From: Seison nebaliae
Taxonomy: Eukaryota > Rotifera > Pararotatoria > Seisonacea > Seisonidae
Direction: 5' to 3'
Assembly: GCA_023231475.1 (NCBI GenBank)
Contig: JALJEE010002665.1
Location: forward strand, 1 to 48,749
Length of the DNA stretch: 48,749 nucleotides
Made by a program: the position numbers and the translations under genes. The notes beneath the pieces are model-generated. The model had not been told where the DNA came from, made no database searches, and saw only the letters and a list, made by a program, of their open reading frames with translations. Of this stretch, positions 9,410 to 20,480 are shown piece after piece (position 1 is the first letter of the stretch; every line of letters begins with the position of its first letter).

Positions 9410-11289
9410 AAAACAAATTGACTTAAAAGAAATTTATTATTTTCTCGCCATAATTTCCACAAGAATTGTGGATGAAGTGAAATGAGAGACATATCAATAA
9501 ACGAATTATTTCGAAAAGTGAATTGTGGTAGAAATTGAAGGAAATTATCTTTCCTCTTCACCAACTGTCTCACCAAATGCAAATATCGATAATTCGACAA
9601 TTGAGATGAAAATGAGAATCGCCAAAAATTTCGTTTTTCAAATTTGTCCGATGTCTCCTTACATAACAGATCGACCATCTGACATCCTTGACGGAGTGAC
9701 ATACATGAACCAATAAAAAGATCTTTATTGAAATATTGGTCGATATGTACCATAATCTCCTTCACCATTCCAATTAACAGACTCAAATTATTCACATCAA
9801 ATGGATAAGTGTGATCGTTCAAAACATTCACCCATTTCCTCGTTGATTGATGACTAATATTCATTAAACGTTCATCTAATTCATTATATTTTTTATTAAT
9901 TTCTTCGATCAATTCCATCACTTTACCATCATTCAAATTATTCTCATCCATAGTCAATGATTGTGATTTCAATGATGGTGTTGGTGTACTTGGTAAGAAA
10001 TTTGATATTATTTCGTTAGATGTTGTTGTTGTTGTTGTTTGAATGGAAGTTGATGATATTATATCAGGGGTGATGGAAGTGGATGATGATGTCACTTCTT
10101 TTGGAGTATGTGGAGTGAAGAATGGCAATTTTTTGAATGACGAACATTTCACCAAATCATCTTTCTCCATATGTCGATGAATGAAAGGAAACTTCCCCAA
10201 TTTTCCTTCTTTTTCATCATATGAATTTTTCCGATTAGTTTCTCGTCGATTATTAGAATCTCCCGGTCCACTGAGACTATGTCTTTTCTCATAATATTGT
10301 CGAATAGGAATTCGATGATTTTTCATAATTGAATTCTCTTCTGATGTCGAATTGCCGTTATCATCAGATAAGAAACAATTATCATCATTTGTATCAGAAT
10401 TTGATTGTGTCACTTTTATTTCAGGAATATTTCTTTTCTGATTAACTGATTGATGAATTGTTCCCAATAAATCTCTCTCGTATTTGTGAAGATGGAAATA
10501 TTTCAAAATTTCTTGACCACTCTCCATCAAAAATTGATGTAACTCTTCCAAACGTCCATTACTTCCATCCAGATACTCGGAAAACAAATCGATAAAATTC
10601 GACAATTCTTTTATGGACAATAATAAATGGAGAACGTTGTGGAATAGCTGAAGTGTATAAAATTTGAATGAATTCTCTTTCAGTTTCTTTTTTTTTCTCT
10701 TCTTCTTATTCGTCGATTCAACACAACAATGGAAAGTGAGATAATTATTAATTTCATCAATATCGATCAATTTTTCCGAATGGAAAACAGTTCCCGAGAA
10801 CAATTGATCGAAAGACGTCAATTCATTCAATTTCCCAAAATCCAATTTCCGTTGAAGACGATTATTTAAATAATTCTTTTCAATCACTAAAATCCGTTTA
10901 GCGATATATAAATCAACAGAATCTAAAGAACTCGATGCAACAACAATCTGACTGACACGTTCTTGGAGATGTGAAATGAATTTCAATAATTGATCCGATT
11001 TTGTTTTGATCTGATTCAAGAGAGACAGTATCGTATCTTCTTCGCCTGTTCGTTCAATGAGATTATTTACAATTTCACGAATATACATCTGCTCTCGCAA
11101 TTTCCATATACCAGCATTCTCCATATCCTCTCGTTCCAACACATGTAAATGACATCCATTCCAATTACAATTAATTAAACGTTCTAAAAGAAACTTATCG
11201 AATATAATTCGACTAAAAAACGTTCGAACATCTTCCTCACTCCAATCATCAATATTCATCTTATTCTGGTAGTCTATTGACAAATTCAT
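7957..11289 (-). CDS. SAM-domain scaffold-like protein with homopolymer runs
   Basis: Single open frame of 1110 aa. Residues about 10-80 form a SAM-like domain (MNIDDWSEEDVRTFF ... LHVLEREDMENAGIWKLREQMYIREIVNNLI), a fold used for protein-protein interaction. A helical segment follows (about 85-270) and then a basic KKKRKKKK run, low-complexity Ser/Thr/Asn-rich linkers, a second helical region (about 480-640), a run of 18 or so Ser (minus strand of 9360-9412), a run of Thr then 10 Asn (minus strand of 9000-9050), and a more conserved-looking C-terminal region (about 870-1110) with several hydrophobic strands. The order SAM then helical region recalls the SAM-CRIC part of the Ras-pathway scaffold CNK, but I see no PDZ or PH domain, so that relation is only a suggestion. 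No signal peptide or membrane segment. The absence of any stop over 3.3 kb in AT-rich DNA makes it a real gene. Start: first ATG at 11289; a second Met lies at residue 11. Confidence 0.75.
8999..9050. repeat. Trinucleotide repeat (TTA/TTG, then GTG/GTA) coding Asn and Thr
   Basis: Plus-strand TTA and TTG triplets encode ten Asn on the minus strand; the adjoining interrupted GTG/GTA/GTT triplets encode the neighbouring Thr run of the SAM-domain protein. In-frame microsatellite. Confidence 0.8.
9359..9411. repeat. (GAT)n microsatellite coding poly-Ser
   Basis: A run of GAC/GAT triplets on the plus strand reads as TCA/TCG codons on the minus strand and gives a serine homopolymer of about 18 residues inside the SAM-domain protein. 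The mixed GAC and GAT units at the left end suggest partial interruption. Length polymorphism would change only the Ser count. Confidence 0.85.
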
Positions 11290-11819
11290 TCACTTCTTCA
11301 CCAACTCCTTCATTTTCTTATTCTTTAATGTCTCATAGAAAGCCGTCGACTTTCTTCTCAAATTGAATCTATTATGAAATTCTTAATTTTCCTCTCAAAC
11401 AACTTTCTCAAATTCAAGCTAACAATTTCAATTTGTATATCTTTACTCTCTTTATTCTTCTTTCAAAATAATTGCTCCTAAATAAACCAACATGTTTAGT
11501 GCACTAGAAGTGGAACTTTTGATATCATAATAAACCAAAAACCTCTTTTAAGTTTACAGTTTTAGGTTTTTTTTTGAATAAAATTCAGCTTTATTTACTT
11601 ATTATCTTATTATTAATTAACCTTTTCTAATTTTGACGAAAGAAGGACTATTAGAACTATACCTATAAACCTTTTCTTTTTATATATTACAACCGACATT
11701 CTTCAAAGGTTCACCTCTTTCACCAATTTCTTTTATATCGATAAATTATCTTACAACATATCAACTTGGGAGGAATTATTATTAACGAAAATTTTTGGAA
11801 CTTTGGAAACTGTATGCAC
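11290..11819. other. Intergenic, AT-rich
   Basis: Between the SAM-domain gene (which runs away from it) and the LINE relic. No coding frame, RNA gene or repeat recognised. It probably holds the promoter of the SAM-domain gene. Confidence 0.4.
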
Positions 11820-12990
11820 ATTCCCAAAGCCACAACGATGATATACACGTCTCACGCAACGTAGAGATCTCCTACCACTGACCGTAGATGAGGAGATCGA
11901 TCCAAAACTTCAATTGTCAAAATGTCACCTTGGTGAATGATAACGCATCCAATAGACTCCGATTAGACGTGGAAAACAGTACGATGTCATCAGCGTAAGC
12001 ATATGCTGTTGGAATACGTGAACCGTTGACATAAATAGAAAAACGAGAATTGATTAAATCGAGTGCCGAATCGAGAGCAAGACCGAACAGCTACGGTCCT
12101 AGTATCGAGTCTTAGCGAACACCTCGATTAACTTGGAAAAAAGCCGACTGCTGATTTTTGCCTCATACGGAACAGAATGATCGTGAACACAATGTTTTGA
12201 TGAACGATAATATCGAGTTATGAACTTCACGGGATTGCAGATAATTTAGTGCCGGAAGCACATCGATGGAATCGAACGCTCTTGATGCGTCGAGAAACGA
12301 AATATGAAGAGGACGGTTCGTTGTCCTATGATAATAGATTAAGGATCTCACAATGGCCACGCAAGGATGCACCCCTCTGTTGTTTCTGCTATAAGCACAT
12401 TGAACTGTGGAGGAATAAAATTCATACTGGAATCTTCTTATAATCACACGTTCAAAAATGCGAAGAAGGAACAAAGGAACACAGATGGGACGAAAGGAGC
12501 TAACCAAGGACCAATCCAACAGTTGATTCTTCAGTATTGGGACAATCCTGAATTGGAACATATCGTTCGGAAATTCATTCTTCGCCAGACAATTGTTAAT
12601 GAGAGAAGAAATCTTTGGTAGAAGACTCTCGATCGAGAATTGAGCCAGCATCGGACAAACGTTATCACAACCATGTGCAGTTGAGCTCTTTAGTTAAGTA
12701 ATGGCAGATCTAATTTCATCATTTGAAAAAGAAAAGAGAGAAATGTTGGATGAATTAGAAGAAAAAGAAAGTGAGATGTCGGATGAAAACATATAGGACG
12801 TATAATGTTCGAAAAATTCCTGAATAGTTGGATTCGAATTGTTCCCAGAAGAATGAGTTTTCCTCAAGAACCTCCATAATGAGGAATCATCCGTGGTTCT
12901 ACAAATACGATGGTAGGTATCCAGTCTGATATTGGTAAAAGTAGTATATAAAGTATCTAGCGATATATATGGCGCTTGATATTGTTCCTA
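11820..12990 (-). mobile_element. Degenerate non-LTR retrotransposon (LINE) reverse-transcriptase fragment
   Basis: Read on the minus strand, broken frames spell an APE-type LINE reverse transcriptase in the right order. A pre-RT segment comes first (about 12960-12700, SLWRFLRKTHSSGNNSNPTI). Next are FSNDEIRSAI and, after a frame break, KSSTAHGCDNVCPML near 12700-12650, the usual LKSSKAPGPDGI-like block. Then follow NNCLAKNEFP..RIVPILK, FRPICVPLFLLRIFERVI, FLDASRAFDSID (motif A) and YADD (motif C, plus-strand 11986-11997). Stops and frame breaks are present, including one between the pre-RT block and the 162-codon open piece 12163-12651 and stops around 12110. It is an inactive 5'- and 3'-truncated copy. 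The motif order fits the Jockey/CR1/R1 group; I cannot name the clade. Local base composition is richer in GC than the flanks. Confidence 0.85.
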
Positions 12991-13840
12991 ATTAATTTGC
13001 GTGTCCTATGGCTGGTGCTTTGTTTTAATCCCATTATGTTTCGTCAAACCTTTTGTATTTCGTTCTTCACAAAGAACTGAACTCTAAATTATCTTCAGGG
13101 AAACAAAGAATTTTTTTTTAAAAACTGATGTTCCAATCTAATTTATAGACTATAACTAGTTGAACGAAATTAGTTCTCTGATGACCGGTTCATGCTTTTC
13201 AACACAATAATTCTTCCTCTACTTTACATCGATCATTGTCATTCTTTCCATCAAATAATTTACTATTATGAGATATCCGTTGATTATGAGGAATAATTAT
13301 TCCTCGACATATTTTTGATACATTCAATAATCGTCCTCCATAACGCGGAATTACAAGCATCAGCTAGCTCAAAGAGTTCAACGAGTTTTTGAACCGAACT
13401 CCATTCATTAATTTGATAATAGTTTATATTATAGACACAAAAATATAGAAATATTTATATCCATTATACAAGTGAGATTGAAAAGAGTAAAATGAAAAAT
13501 GATAATTTCATTCAAGAACTTACAGTCATTAATTTTTTTGAAAGACAATCAGAGAAATGAATTCTTAACATTTGTTTATTTGTTGGAAGGGAAAATGTCT
13601 ATGAATAGATAGTATAAAAAATTTCGATTCTAATTTTTGGTTCTCGTCAAAAGTAAAATAGATTTGTTGAAGTTCTACAGAAAGTTTCCTTATTTATGAA
13701 TTGAAGAAAGTGACAATATAATAGTATTTCTTATAAATAAATTAGTTACCAAGACTTAAATTAATAAAAAAATAAGTTGAAAAAAATTACAAGCAATTCT
13801 GTGCCCGTTTCTTTCCAGATCAATTCCAGTATATTCAAAA
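12991..13840. other. Intergenic
   Basis: AT-rich spacer between the LINE relic and the 3' end of calcineurin B. The left end (12990-13080) may still be eroded LINE sequence, but no motif can be read. Nothing else seen. Confidence 0.35.
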
Positions 13841-14944
13841 TCAGAAATTGAGAGTCATTTTTTCATGAACGTCAGTGGCTAATCCGTCGCCAACCGCCTA
13901 AAAAATTATAGATGAATAATTAGATATTTTAAATAAATTATATTAAATAAACATTAAAAAATTCGTCGAAAGATATTTTCCCGTCTTCATCCTTATCGGC
14001 GTAAATGATGGTTTTATCAACAATTTGTTGTAGTTGCGTATCTTTCAAATTACTCCCTACCATCATTTTCAATACCTGTTTGTTTTGTTGTGATTAAGAG
14101 AGATATGGAAGTGGAAAATAACTTGGAATAATTCTCCATTTCCAATATATCCATCTTTGTCGATGTCATAAATTTGGAAAGCGAATCGTAATTTTTGTTC
14201 TTTTTCACCTTTAATGCTGAAGATTGAGATACCTTCTATGAATTCTATAAAGAATTTAGAAAGAAAGAAATTATCACTGAATTTAAGCTAAAGAGAAAAA
14301 CCTTTAAAATCGACTTCTCCATTGCCATCGATATCGAAAATATCGATTAATCTCTGAACTAGAGGATTTTGTTGGAGTTCGGGAATATTAGTAAATTCTT
14401 CAGTGGACAATGCACCACTACGATCGATGTCGAGTTTCCTAAATCGTTTACCTAATTTCCTGACTTCTTCAGGATCGACTAGAAATCGAATGATTTTATT
14501 GAAGAAATGAGTGAGAAAACTAACACTTGTTGATAAGCTCAATGGGTAAGGAGGAGGTAATTCCCTGGAAAAGAAGAAGAAGTAGAAATAGATGATTGTG
14601 AGAAAGTAGATTAGATTACAAGTGGATATAAGTTGAAGAAAAGAAATTTTAGTTCGCCTCTAGAGAAATATGAGATGGGACGTATAATCTGATTTTCTAG
14701 ATAAAATTCATTAAACATTCTACTTCTTCGACGATTCATAGACTCGTTATTCTCCTTATAAGAAGAAGAAGAAGAAGAAGAAGGTAGAAGAATGGGAGAG
14801 TGAAGTGCAAATAATTTATATTTCTTCTCATTTATCATTCATTTTAATCAATCTATTAAATATGTAACGTTTCCCCCCCGCTCATACAATCCATCATTAT
14901 CAGGATGAGAAGAATAATAAGTAATAATTTCAAAAAAGAACCAT
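13841..14944 (-). CDS. CanB: Calcineurin subunit B (protein phosphatase 2B regulatory subunit)
   Basis: Spliced, with coding exons at 14525-14564, 14302-14478, 14123-14244, 13953-14075 and 13841-13897 and introns of 46-60 nt between them. The product aligns along its length with animal [72 protein letters not shown], then EKMTLNF at the end. Four EF-hands keep their Ca2+ loops ([48 protein letters not shown]). CNB binds the catalytic A subunit and activates this Ser/Thr phosphatase in response to Ca2+/calmodulin. The first visible exon begins [14 protein letters not shown], which lines up with residues 2-15 of human CNB (GNEASYPLEMCSHF). The initiator Met must therefore sit alone at the end of an upstream exon. 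The best candidate is ATG at 14942-14944 followed by GTTCTT, giving a 377-nt first intron. The Gly that would follow fits the N-myristoylation signal. The body is near certain; the start position is tentative. Confidence 0.92.
14761..14783. repeat. (GAA)n microsatellite
   Basis: About eight AGA/GAA units in the presumed first intron of calcineurin B. Non-coding. Confidence 0.7.
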
Positions 14945-16846
14945 TGAGATACGAATAAATGTTCAATAAAATTTCTTTTCCTTTGTTTGTAAGTGCAATG
15001 TAAATAGTTACAACTATTCCGTCCACCAACCAATAAAACTGTTGTTCTTTCCTACTGATATTTCGGTATGTGTGTTTATGCGTGTGACGACGATCAGCAA
15101 AGACGAGTTCTACACAAATCTGTTTATGTTCCGTGCACAACTCTTATAGATTATCCTCCAATCCATCGTACGACAGTTTATCATATTATTCCATCATTTT
15201 CCTTATTTACAATAATAGCTTACTTCCATTCCAATTTTCTCTTATTTTCCTTTTAATTTTTCATGTTCTTTATCATCCTCACTTCCTATTTAATTCTAAT
15301 ACTCCTCCTAATTTCATTAATGGAATCTATTGAAACATTTCTAATTTTCCAAATGATATTTCCTGATTAATAAATTAACTTTTTTTTCCTTACAAAATAT
15401 CGGCTGTCATCAATTCAACAATTCTTCACGAACACTTTCAAAAATACAGAAAAAACTTCATTCTAACTCTGTACCGAACTGGAATTTTACATAATATGTT
15501 CATTTTCCAGTTTTAAATTGAACATAATTTGAAGGTTTTCTCAAAGAAAATTCTTGAGAATGAATTTATTAAAAAAATATACTTGAAAATTCCACATATA
15601 AAACTATAAAATAAACTTCAAATTTATTTCTGTTTTATAAATTACTGGTTACTTGCCACAGTTTTCAAATACAATTAACGTGGCGGCATCTCTGAAAAAG
15701 TTTGGTGAAAAACAAATATTAAAATAATCCTAAAAAAATAAATGTATACTCTTAATCCATTAATAATATGATTGATAAGATTATTCGTTTCAAGTCCAAA
15801 ACTGGATATATTAGTTACCAGATTGAGAGAATGACCATTAATTATATTTCAGTTACATAAATCTCCTCAAACTACATTTCATATAGAAGAAACATGATTT
15901 ATACATTGAACAATCTCATATCTTTCATAAAACCAAGTTCAGTAGAATACATGAATAAATAGAGGGAAGAAGTTGAGAGAAGAGTTTGGGTATTCTCAAG
16001 AAAGATTTTAACAAGATCATATCATGAGAATGATGTTGAGCGGAAGTTTTTAACTGCTTCTTCAAAAATCATATTTAAAGTTGATTTTTGATTGAAGTCG
16101 ATTAACATAAAGAAACTTCACGTAATCTTGTGATATGTTCCATTGTATTTTATTATCATCTGTTTCCCTTCTATTCATTCATTCTTGAACGATACTCCAA
16201 ACAACAGTTTTTGCCTTTCAGCCAAACGAAACACTTATTTGTTTGAAAGAATTGTATGTGATTAATTTGAAGTTCTTGTTTGGTGAATGGAAGGCGAGTA
16301 CAAATATTATTTGCATCATATGTCGAGAAGTCACGTTCAAGTTTGTTTTCGATAATATTTGTTCACCCCCAACTTGTAGTGACTGAAAGGTAAAAAAAAA
16401 GAATAATTTTTTTCTTATCACTAAACACTTTCCTGTTATACCAATTGACAAATGAAGAAATTTAATATTTTTCTTAATTGTCCATTAAATTGTTGTTAGA
16501 GGCGAAAAGGAATTGAAAAAAGAAAAAGTTGAAAATCCAACGGATATAACTACCTCAACATAATATTGATTCAATTTCCATAGTTACACTTTTAACACCA
16601 TCAGTCTCATATTAGTTTTTATTACATGATCCGTCAATACATTTCTTTCCAAATGGGAGAACGTATTGCATCAAATAAAAAAAATAATAAACTAGAAAAT
16701 CTATCCTTCACAATCTTTTTCTTTACCTTCTACTCTCCATCCATCAGATTCATCAATCTTGAAAAAGCGAAGGAAAAAAATTAGATTAGACCGACAAAAA
16801 ACTGAAACGAAAATTTAGTATCGAAAAAAAAAAGTTTTTTCCCCAA
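14945..16846. other. Intergenic, 1.9 kb
   Basis: AT-rich sequence between calcineurin B (going left) and the coiled-coil gene (going right), so it should contain both promoters. A pyrimidine-rich plus-strand stretch runs from 15180 to 15330. ORFs here are short and without recognisable content. No RNA gene or transposon seen. Confidence 0.4.
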
Positions 16847-18326
16847 ATGCCATCGAAAGGAAAGAAAGCTCCACCGAAAAGTAAAGAACCGAAAATTGAT
16901 GATTTGACGAAATTGAAAAACGAGAAAAATGTTAAATTATTTTAATGACTTAAAATGATCGAAATTGAATTTGAAGGAATTGGAGGAACGTTTGGGAAAA
17001 CTCAATCTTTCGATTTTGAGAAATAAGAAATTTCTTAAGAAGGAAAGTTCCATTGACAAATTGAAATGTGACGATTTGACGATAGAGGAAGCGTTTCTTG
17101 TTGACGAGAAATCCATCAATGGTTTCTGAATTTCTAATTATTAAAAATTTGATTTTGTTGAGATTAGCCATTTTTGCTGCTATGGAATTGCAGGCGACAA
17201 AAAATGAAGAAAGTGGAAAAACAATTTTGGAGAAACGAATAATTAATGTAACTGACGAATGTCGTCGATTAGACGCCTCACTCACCATCAGTCAATCAAG
17301 AAATAATACTTTGACGAAAGAATTGAGATATCTTAAAATCGAAAAACAAATTTGGGAGAGAAATGCGAGACAACTCAATAGTTTGATTGTTGCTGAAATG
17401 ATAACAATTCGAAATAAAATTATACCACAAAATTGTCAAATGAAACCGATAACAGAAATGATAGGAGACGAAATAATTGAAGAAGAAAAAAATAAAAAGA
17501 AAGAAAAATGTTCGGTCATTCCTAATTTCATTACAAAACATTATGGAGATCTGACAACTCTACCACAAATTGATAAACTTAAAGAAACTAATTTGAATGC
17601 AGAAGAGAAAGAACTTTTCAAAAAATTTCAACGAATTAAAATTCTATTCAAATCAATTTCAAATAAATCTACAGATGAATTCAATAAATTATCAACGTTT
17701 TTATTCTAATCTATTTCCTCAAACTTTAATTTTAGTTCCAGTTCTGAAAGTTCAACGAAAACTCCAAATTCACTGACAACTAATAACGGAAGTAATACAA
17801 CAATAACTGGATTATCTATCTCTCCAAAAACACAAACGAAAAAAGGGAAATTATACAAAATCGATTCGATCTATTCAGATATATGGAAAAAAGAACTAGA
17901 AAAGTTAGGAAGGATTTTGTAAAAGTTTTTGCTCTAAATTTATTTTTATGAAATTTTCAAACTTATTTTTTAACTTAATTTTCTTATTTCCTTTATAATA
18001 TATTTATAATTATATAATAATGGTTCAATTATCATTAAAATTATTATTTCTAATTTTTTGATCGATGAAAAATTATTATATGTCTATTCTCTTCTTTTAG
18101 TTTTTATTCGCCACAATGGAGTTTAGAACGTCCATTGATCGTCTCGAAGAATTCTTCTATACAATCCACAATTACCGGAACAACGTCGACGACAAATCCG
18201 ACGATAAAACGAGGAATAATGAAACGACCACAAATCGTAGATAATTCGAAAGTTTTCCTCACTGATTTAAATGAGAATTGTCATTTGTTGCCCAATCGAT
18301 ATCGACGTCGATTGGAAATAAATTAA
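16847..18326 (+). CDS. Lysine-rich coiled-coil protein, function unknown
   Basis: Spliced gene reconstructed by eye. Exon 1 is 16847-16930 (MPSKGKKAPPKSKEPK...), exon 2 16977-17121, exon 3 from 17168 to about 17695, exon 4 about 17735-17920, and the last exon from about 18102 to 18326. The introns keep frame: 46 nt for the first two, about 40 nt for the third, and about 180 nt for the last. The product (about 390 aa) has a basic Lys/Pro N-terminus, a predicted coiled coil (NVTDECRRLDASLTISQ, NTLTKELRYLKIEKQIW), a Ser/Thr-rich linker and a C-terminal block FYSPQWSLERPLIV followed by a basic tail. I do not recognise the family. The style, with an MP(A/S)KGK start and a long coil, recalls ciliary or basal-body proteins of the DUF4515 type (such as BBOF1), but I cannot show homology. 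It converges on RPL6, with 90 bases between the stops. Confidence 0.65.
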
Positions 18327-18416
18327 AAATGAAAAAATTTATTCAAATCTTTTTTATTATTCGAAGGAAATACGTATCGATATGTTTAATAATAATAATC
18401 ATCTATTAGAATAAAG

Positions 18417-19106
18417 TTAGAACTTCATTTTGTGAGGCATCATCTTATTCTTGATTGAAAATTTGGTGGCGAGATATGCTCGTTCATCCGAACCGATTAA
18501 TTTTAAAATTTGACTATCGATATCTTTTTGTAATTCTTTTCGTTTGTCACTTACTTCATATTTCTTCTGTTCTTTCACATCGAATACATCTCCTTTACGT
18601 TGGAGATTCTCTTTCTTTGATCGATCGAAAAATGAGTCAGTCATTTCTTCTGATAATTTCAATTTTGATACATCGATCTTTAAACTACTTGCAATCACAT
18701 ATTTTTGACTGATACGTCTCAATGGACATCCATTGACAACGAATGGTCCAGTTGTTAATAAAAGACCAGTTGATTCCATTTGTTTAAGAAGAACGACACG
18801 TTTTCCTTTATAAGGACCAGCTAATAGAATTAAAACGGTCCCTGGTGTCAACGATTTCCTCAATCTCACAATTTTCTCAATTCGCTTTCCTTTAGGATTC
18901 TTGTTAATTGTTCGCTCATTTCTATATGCACGAACTGGTAATCTGTCGTACACATCTTTTTCCATCTTCTTTCCTTTTCTTTCCAATTCTAATTTCTTCA
19001 TTTTTGGCGCCATCAATGCCAATTCTTTGTCGACCAATTCATTGAAATATTTTTGTCGTTGGGCGACGGGCCGTTTCTGGGAAAATGTGCTTTTACCTTT
19101 AACCAT
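18417..19106 (-). CDS. RpL6: 60S ribosomal protein L6 (eL6)
   Basis: 229-aa single-exon protein. The central KOW-type region matches eL6: SLTPGTVLILLAGPYKGKRV, VLLKQMESTGLLLTTGPF, PLRRISQKYVIASS. The C-terminus follows the family too (VFDVKEQKKYEVSDKRKE, DSQILKLIG, final MPHKMKF, compare YPHKLVF in vertebrates). The N-terminus is basic and shorter than in mammals (288 aa in human). eL6 is a structural protein of the large ribosomal subunit on the solvent side, near the sarcin-ricin region and expansion segments. The start is the ATG at 19106 (MVKGKSTFSQKRP); an upstream in-frame TTG is unlikely to be used. It is intronless here. It is transcribed divergently from the 213-aa gene, about 570 bases away. 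Confidence 0.95.
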   Translation of the reverse strand: MVKGKSTFSQKRPVAQRQKYFNELVDKELALMAPKMKKLELERKGKKMEKDVYDRLPVRAYRNERTINKNPKGKRIEKIVRLRKSLTPGTVLILLAGPYKGKRVVLLKQMESTGLLLTTGPFVVNGCPLRRISQKYVIASSLKIDVSKLKLSEEMTDSFFDRSKKENLQRKGDVFDVKEQKKYEVSDKRKELQKDIDSQILKLIGSDERAYLATKFSIKNKMMPHKMKF

Positions 19107-19678
19107 ATTTTTCAAGTTGAAAGAAAACTACACGAAAATTATCTGACAATTAAAATGAGAAAATTAAAGAGGAATTACGTATATCTTGGTGTATGTTTAA
19201 AAAAAAGGTAGAATTGTTGTTTCTAAATTACACGCGTGAGAAGAAAAGCTTCAAATTTAAACATGAATTAAAATTAAAATTTTCATTTATAACGGGATAA
19301 AATTGAATATAAATCGATGAGAAATTCCTTATATTTCTTACTTCCTCCAAACTATTATAATAAACTTATTTCCACTTAAAATATTATTATATATTTATAT
19401 ACTCAATTTTTCGATAATCTCAAATTTGAAGTTTTTAATTTTGAAAGCACAAGAAAGAAATAAGTAAATTAGAAAGAATAATTAATATAATAGGTCATTC
19501 AACATAGTAAATTAGTTAGATTTCAGTTTTCTACCAGGACAATCAAAATTAGAATTAGAATATATAGTTCAATTTTTTCGTTTCCTTTTTTGTCAATCTT
19601 TTCTCCTCTACTTTGAGGAAACTTACGGAAATTTACTTCGATTGATACCGCCATTAATTTGTTTGATTTGCGAGAAGG
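19107..19678. other. Shared upstream region of RPL6 and the 213-aa gene
   Basis: 570-base AT-rich divergent intergenic region. A pyrimidine-rich stretch (TTTTTTCGTTTCCTTTTTTG and following) lies at about 19573-19612, near the plus-strand gene. No clear TATA box at a convincing distance. Otherwise nothing seen. Confidence 0.4.
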
Positions 19679-20363
19679 ATGGGCGACACCGAAGCAGTAC
19701 AGTCCTCAACGTATCTAAATATTCCACAGATTTACGCAGCAGAAAAAGAGATTTATCCAGACGCTTGGGATAACATCATCAATAGTCATGGTACGACACC
19801 GATGGATCGTCGTGCCATAATGATGAGAGGTAGCAGTGGAGAGAATTCTTTTTATAATGCAGCGTCTGTTAAGAAATTAGAATTAGAATTGTTACAAAAT
19901 GAAATATTACATGAACAACAAGTAGATAATGAATTTCGGAAATCTGTTAATTATTTCTTTATTATTTTCTATTGAAATCTTTTTTTAGCTATTAGAAGGT
20001 CGAGATGAAACGGAAGGATCACTTCTATCGACAGGTAGTTATGCATCCATAGCTGTATCGGATGTTCATCCAACTAAAATGTTTATGGCGAAAGCAGCAA
20101 AACTTCAAGTTGAAGTTGAGAGTGGTAGGAAGACAGCGTCTGAAATTTTGATGGAACAACGTCTCAAATCCATTATAACGGCGAAGAGTTTAAGTGCCAA
20201 ATATGGAAGTCATCGAAATGATATAAAGAAATCGGTGATAAAAAAATTGTTTGGACGATGTCTTCCTCAACCGACGAAATTGCCGGAAGAATTTACTTTA
20301 GTTATTCCACAAATCGTTTTCCATCCAGCTGAACCAGTTACGGAACCAGACATATGGAATTAA
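19679..20363 (+). CDS. 213-aa orphan protein
   Basis: Two exons: 19679-19945 and 19989-20363, joined across a 43-nt intron (donor GTTAAT, acceptor TTTTTTAG) that keeps frame (..NEFRKS|LLEGRDET..). The product is soluble, with no signal peptide or membrane segment. Visible parts are an N-terminal region with YLNIPQIYAAEKEIYPDAWD, a helical stretch (VKKLELELLQNEILHEQQ), a Lys/Ala-rich helix (PTKMFMAKAAKLQVEVESG) and a C-terminal region rich in Pro and hydrophobics (EFTLVIPQIVFHPAEPVTEP). No family recognised. The codon pattern and clean splice support a real gene. Its stop is 117 bases from the convergent end of CEP290. Confidence 0.7.
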
Positions 20364-20412
20364 TAAATGATGGACGGAATCGTATTTGGAAAAGTCTCCA
20401 AAAAATATTTTT

Positions 20413-20420
20413 AATAAATA
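20413..20420 (+). promoter_or_regulatory. Poly(A) signal AATAAA for the 213-aa gene
   Basis: AATAAATA lies about 50 nt after the stop at 20363, inside the short convergent spacer before CEP290. Position approximate to a few bases. Confidence 0.4.
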
Positions 20421-20480
20421 ATTAAATTTGAAAATTGTTTCATCCACCGAAAGTTTTTGGAAGATAATAAAATAGGAAAA

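Noticed and set aside
9359-9411. GAT repeats as a CRISPR-like or satellite array
   Set aside because: Simple trinucleotide slippage inside a coding region, with no spacers.
12249-12621. Plus-strand frames over the LINE relic
   Set aside because: Antisense shadows; the minus strand carries the RT motifs.
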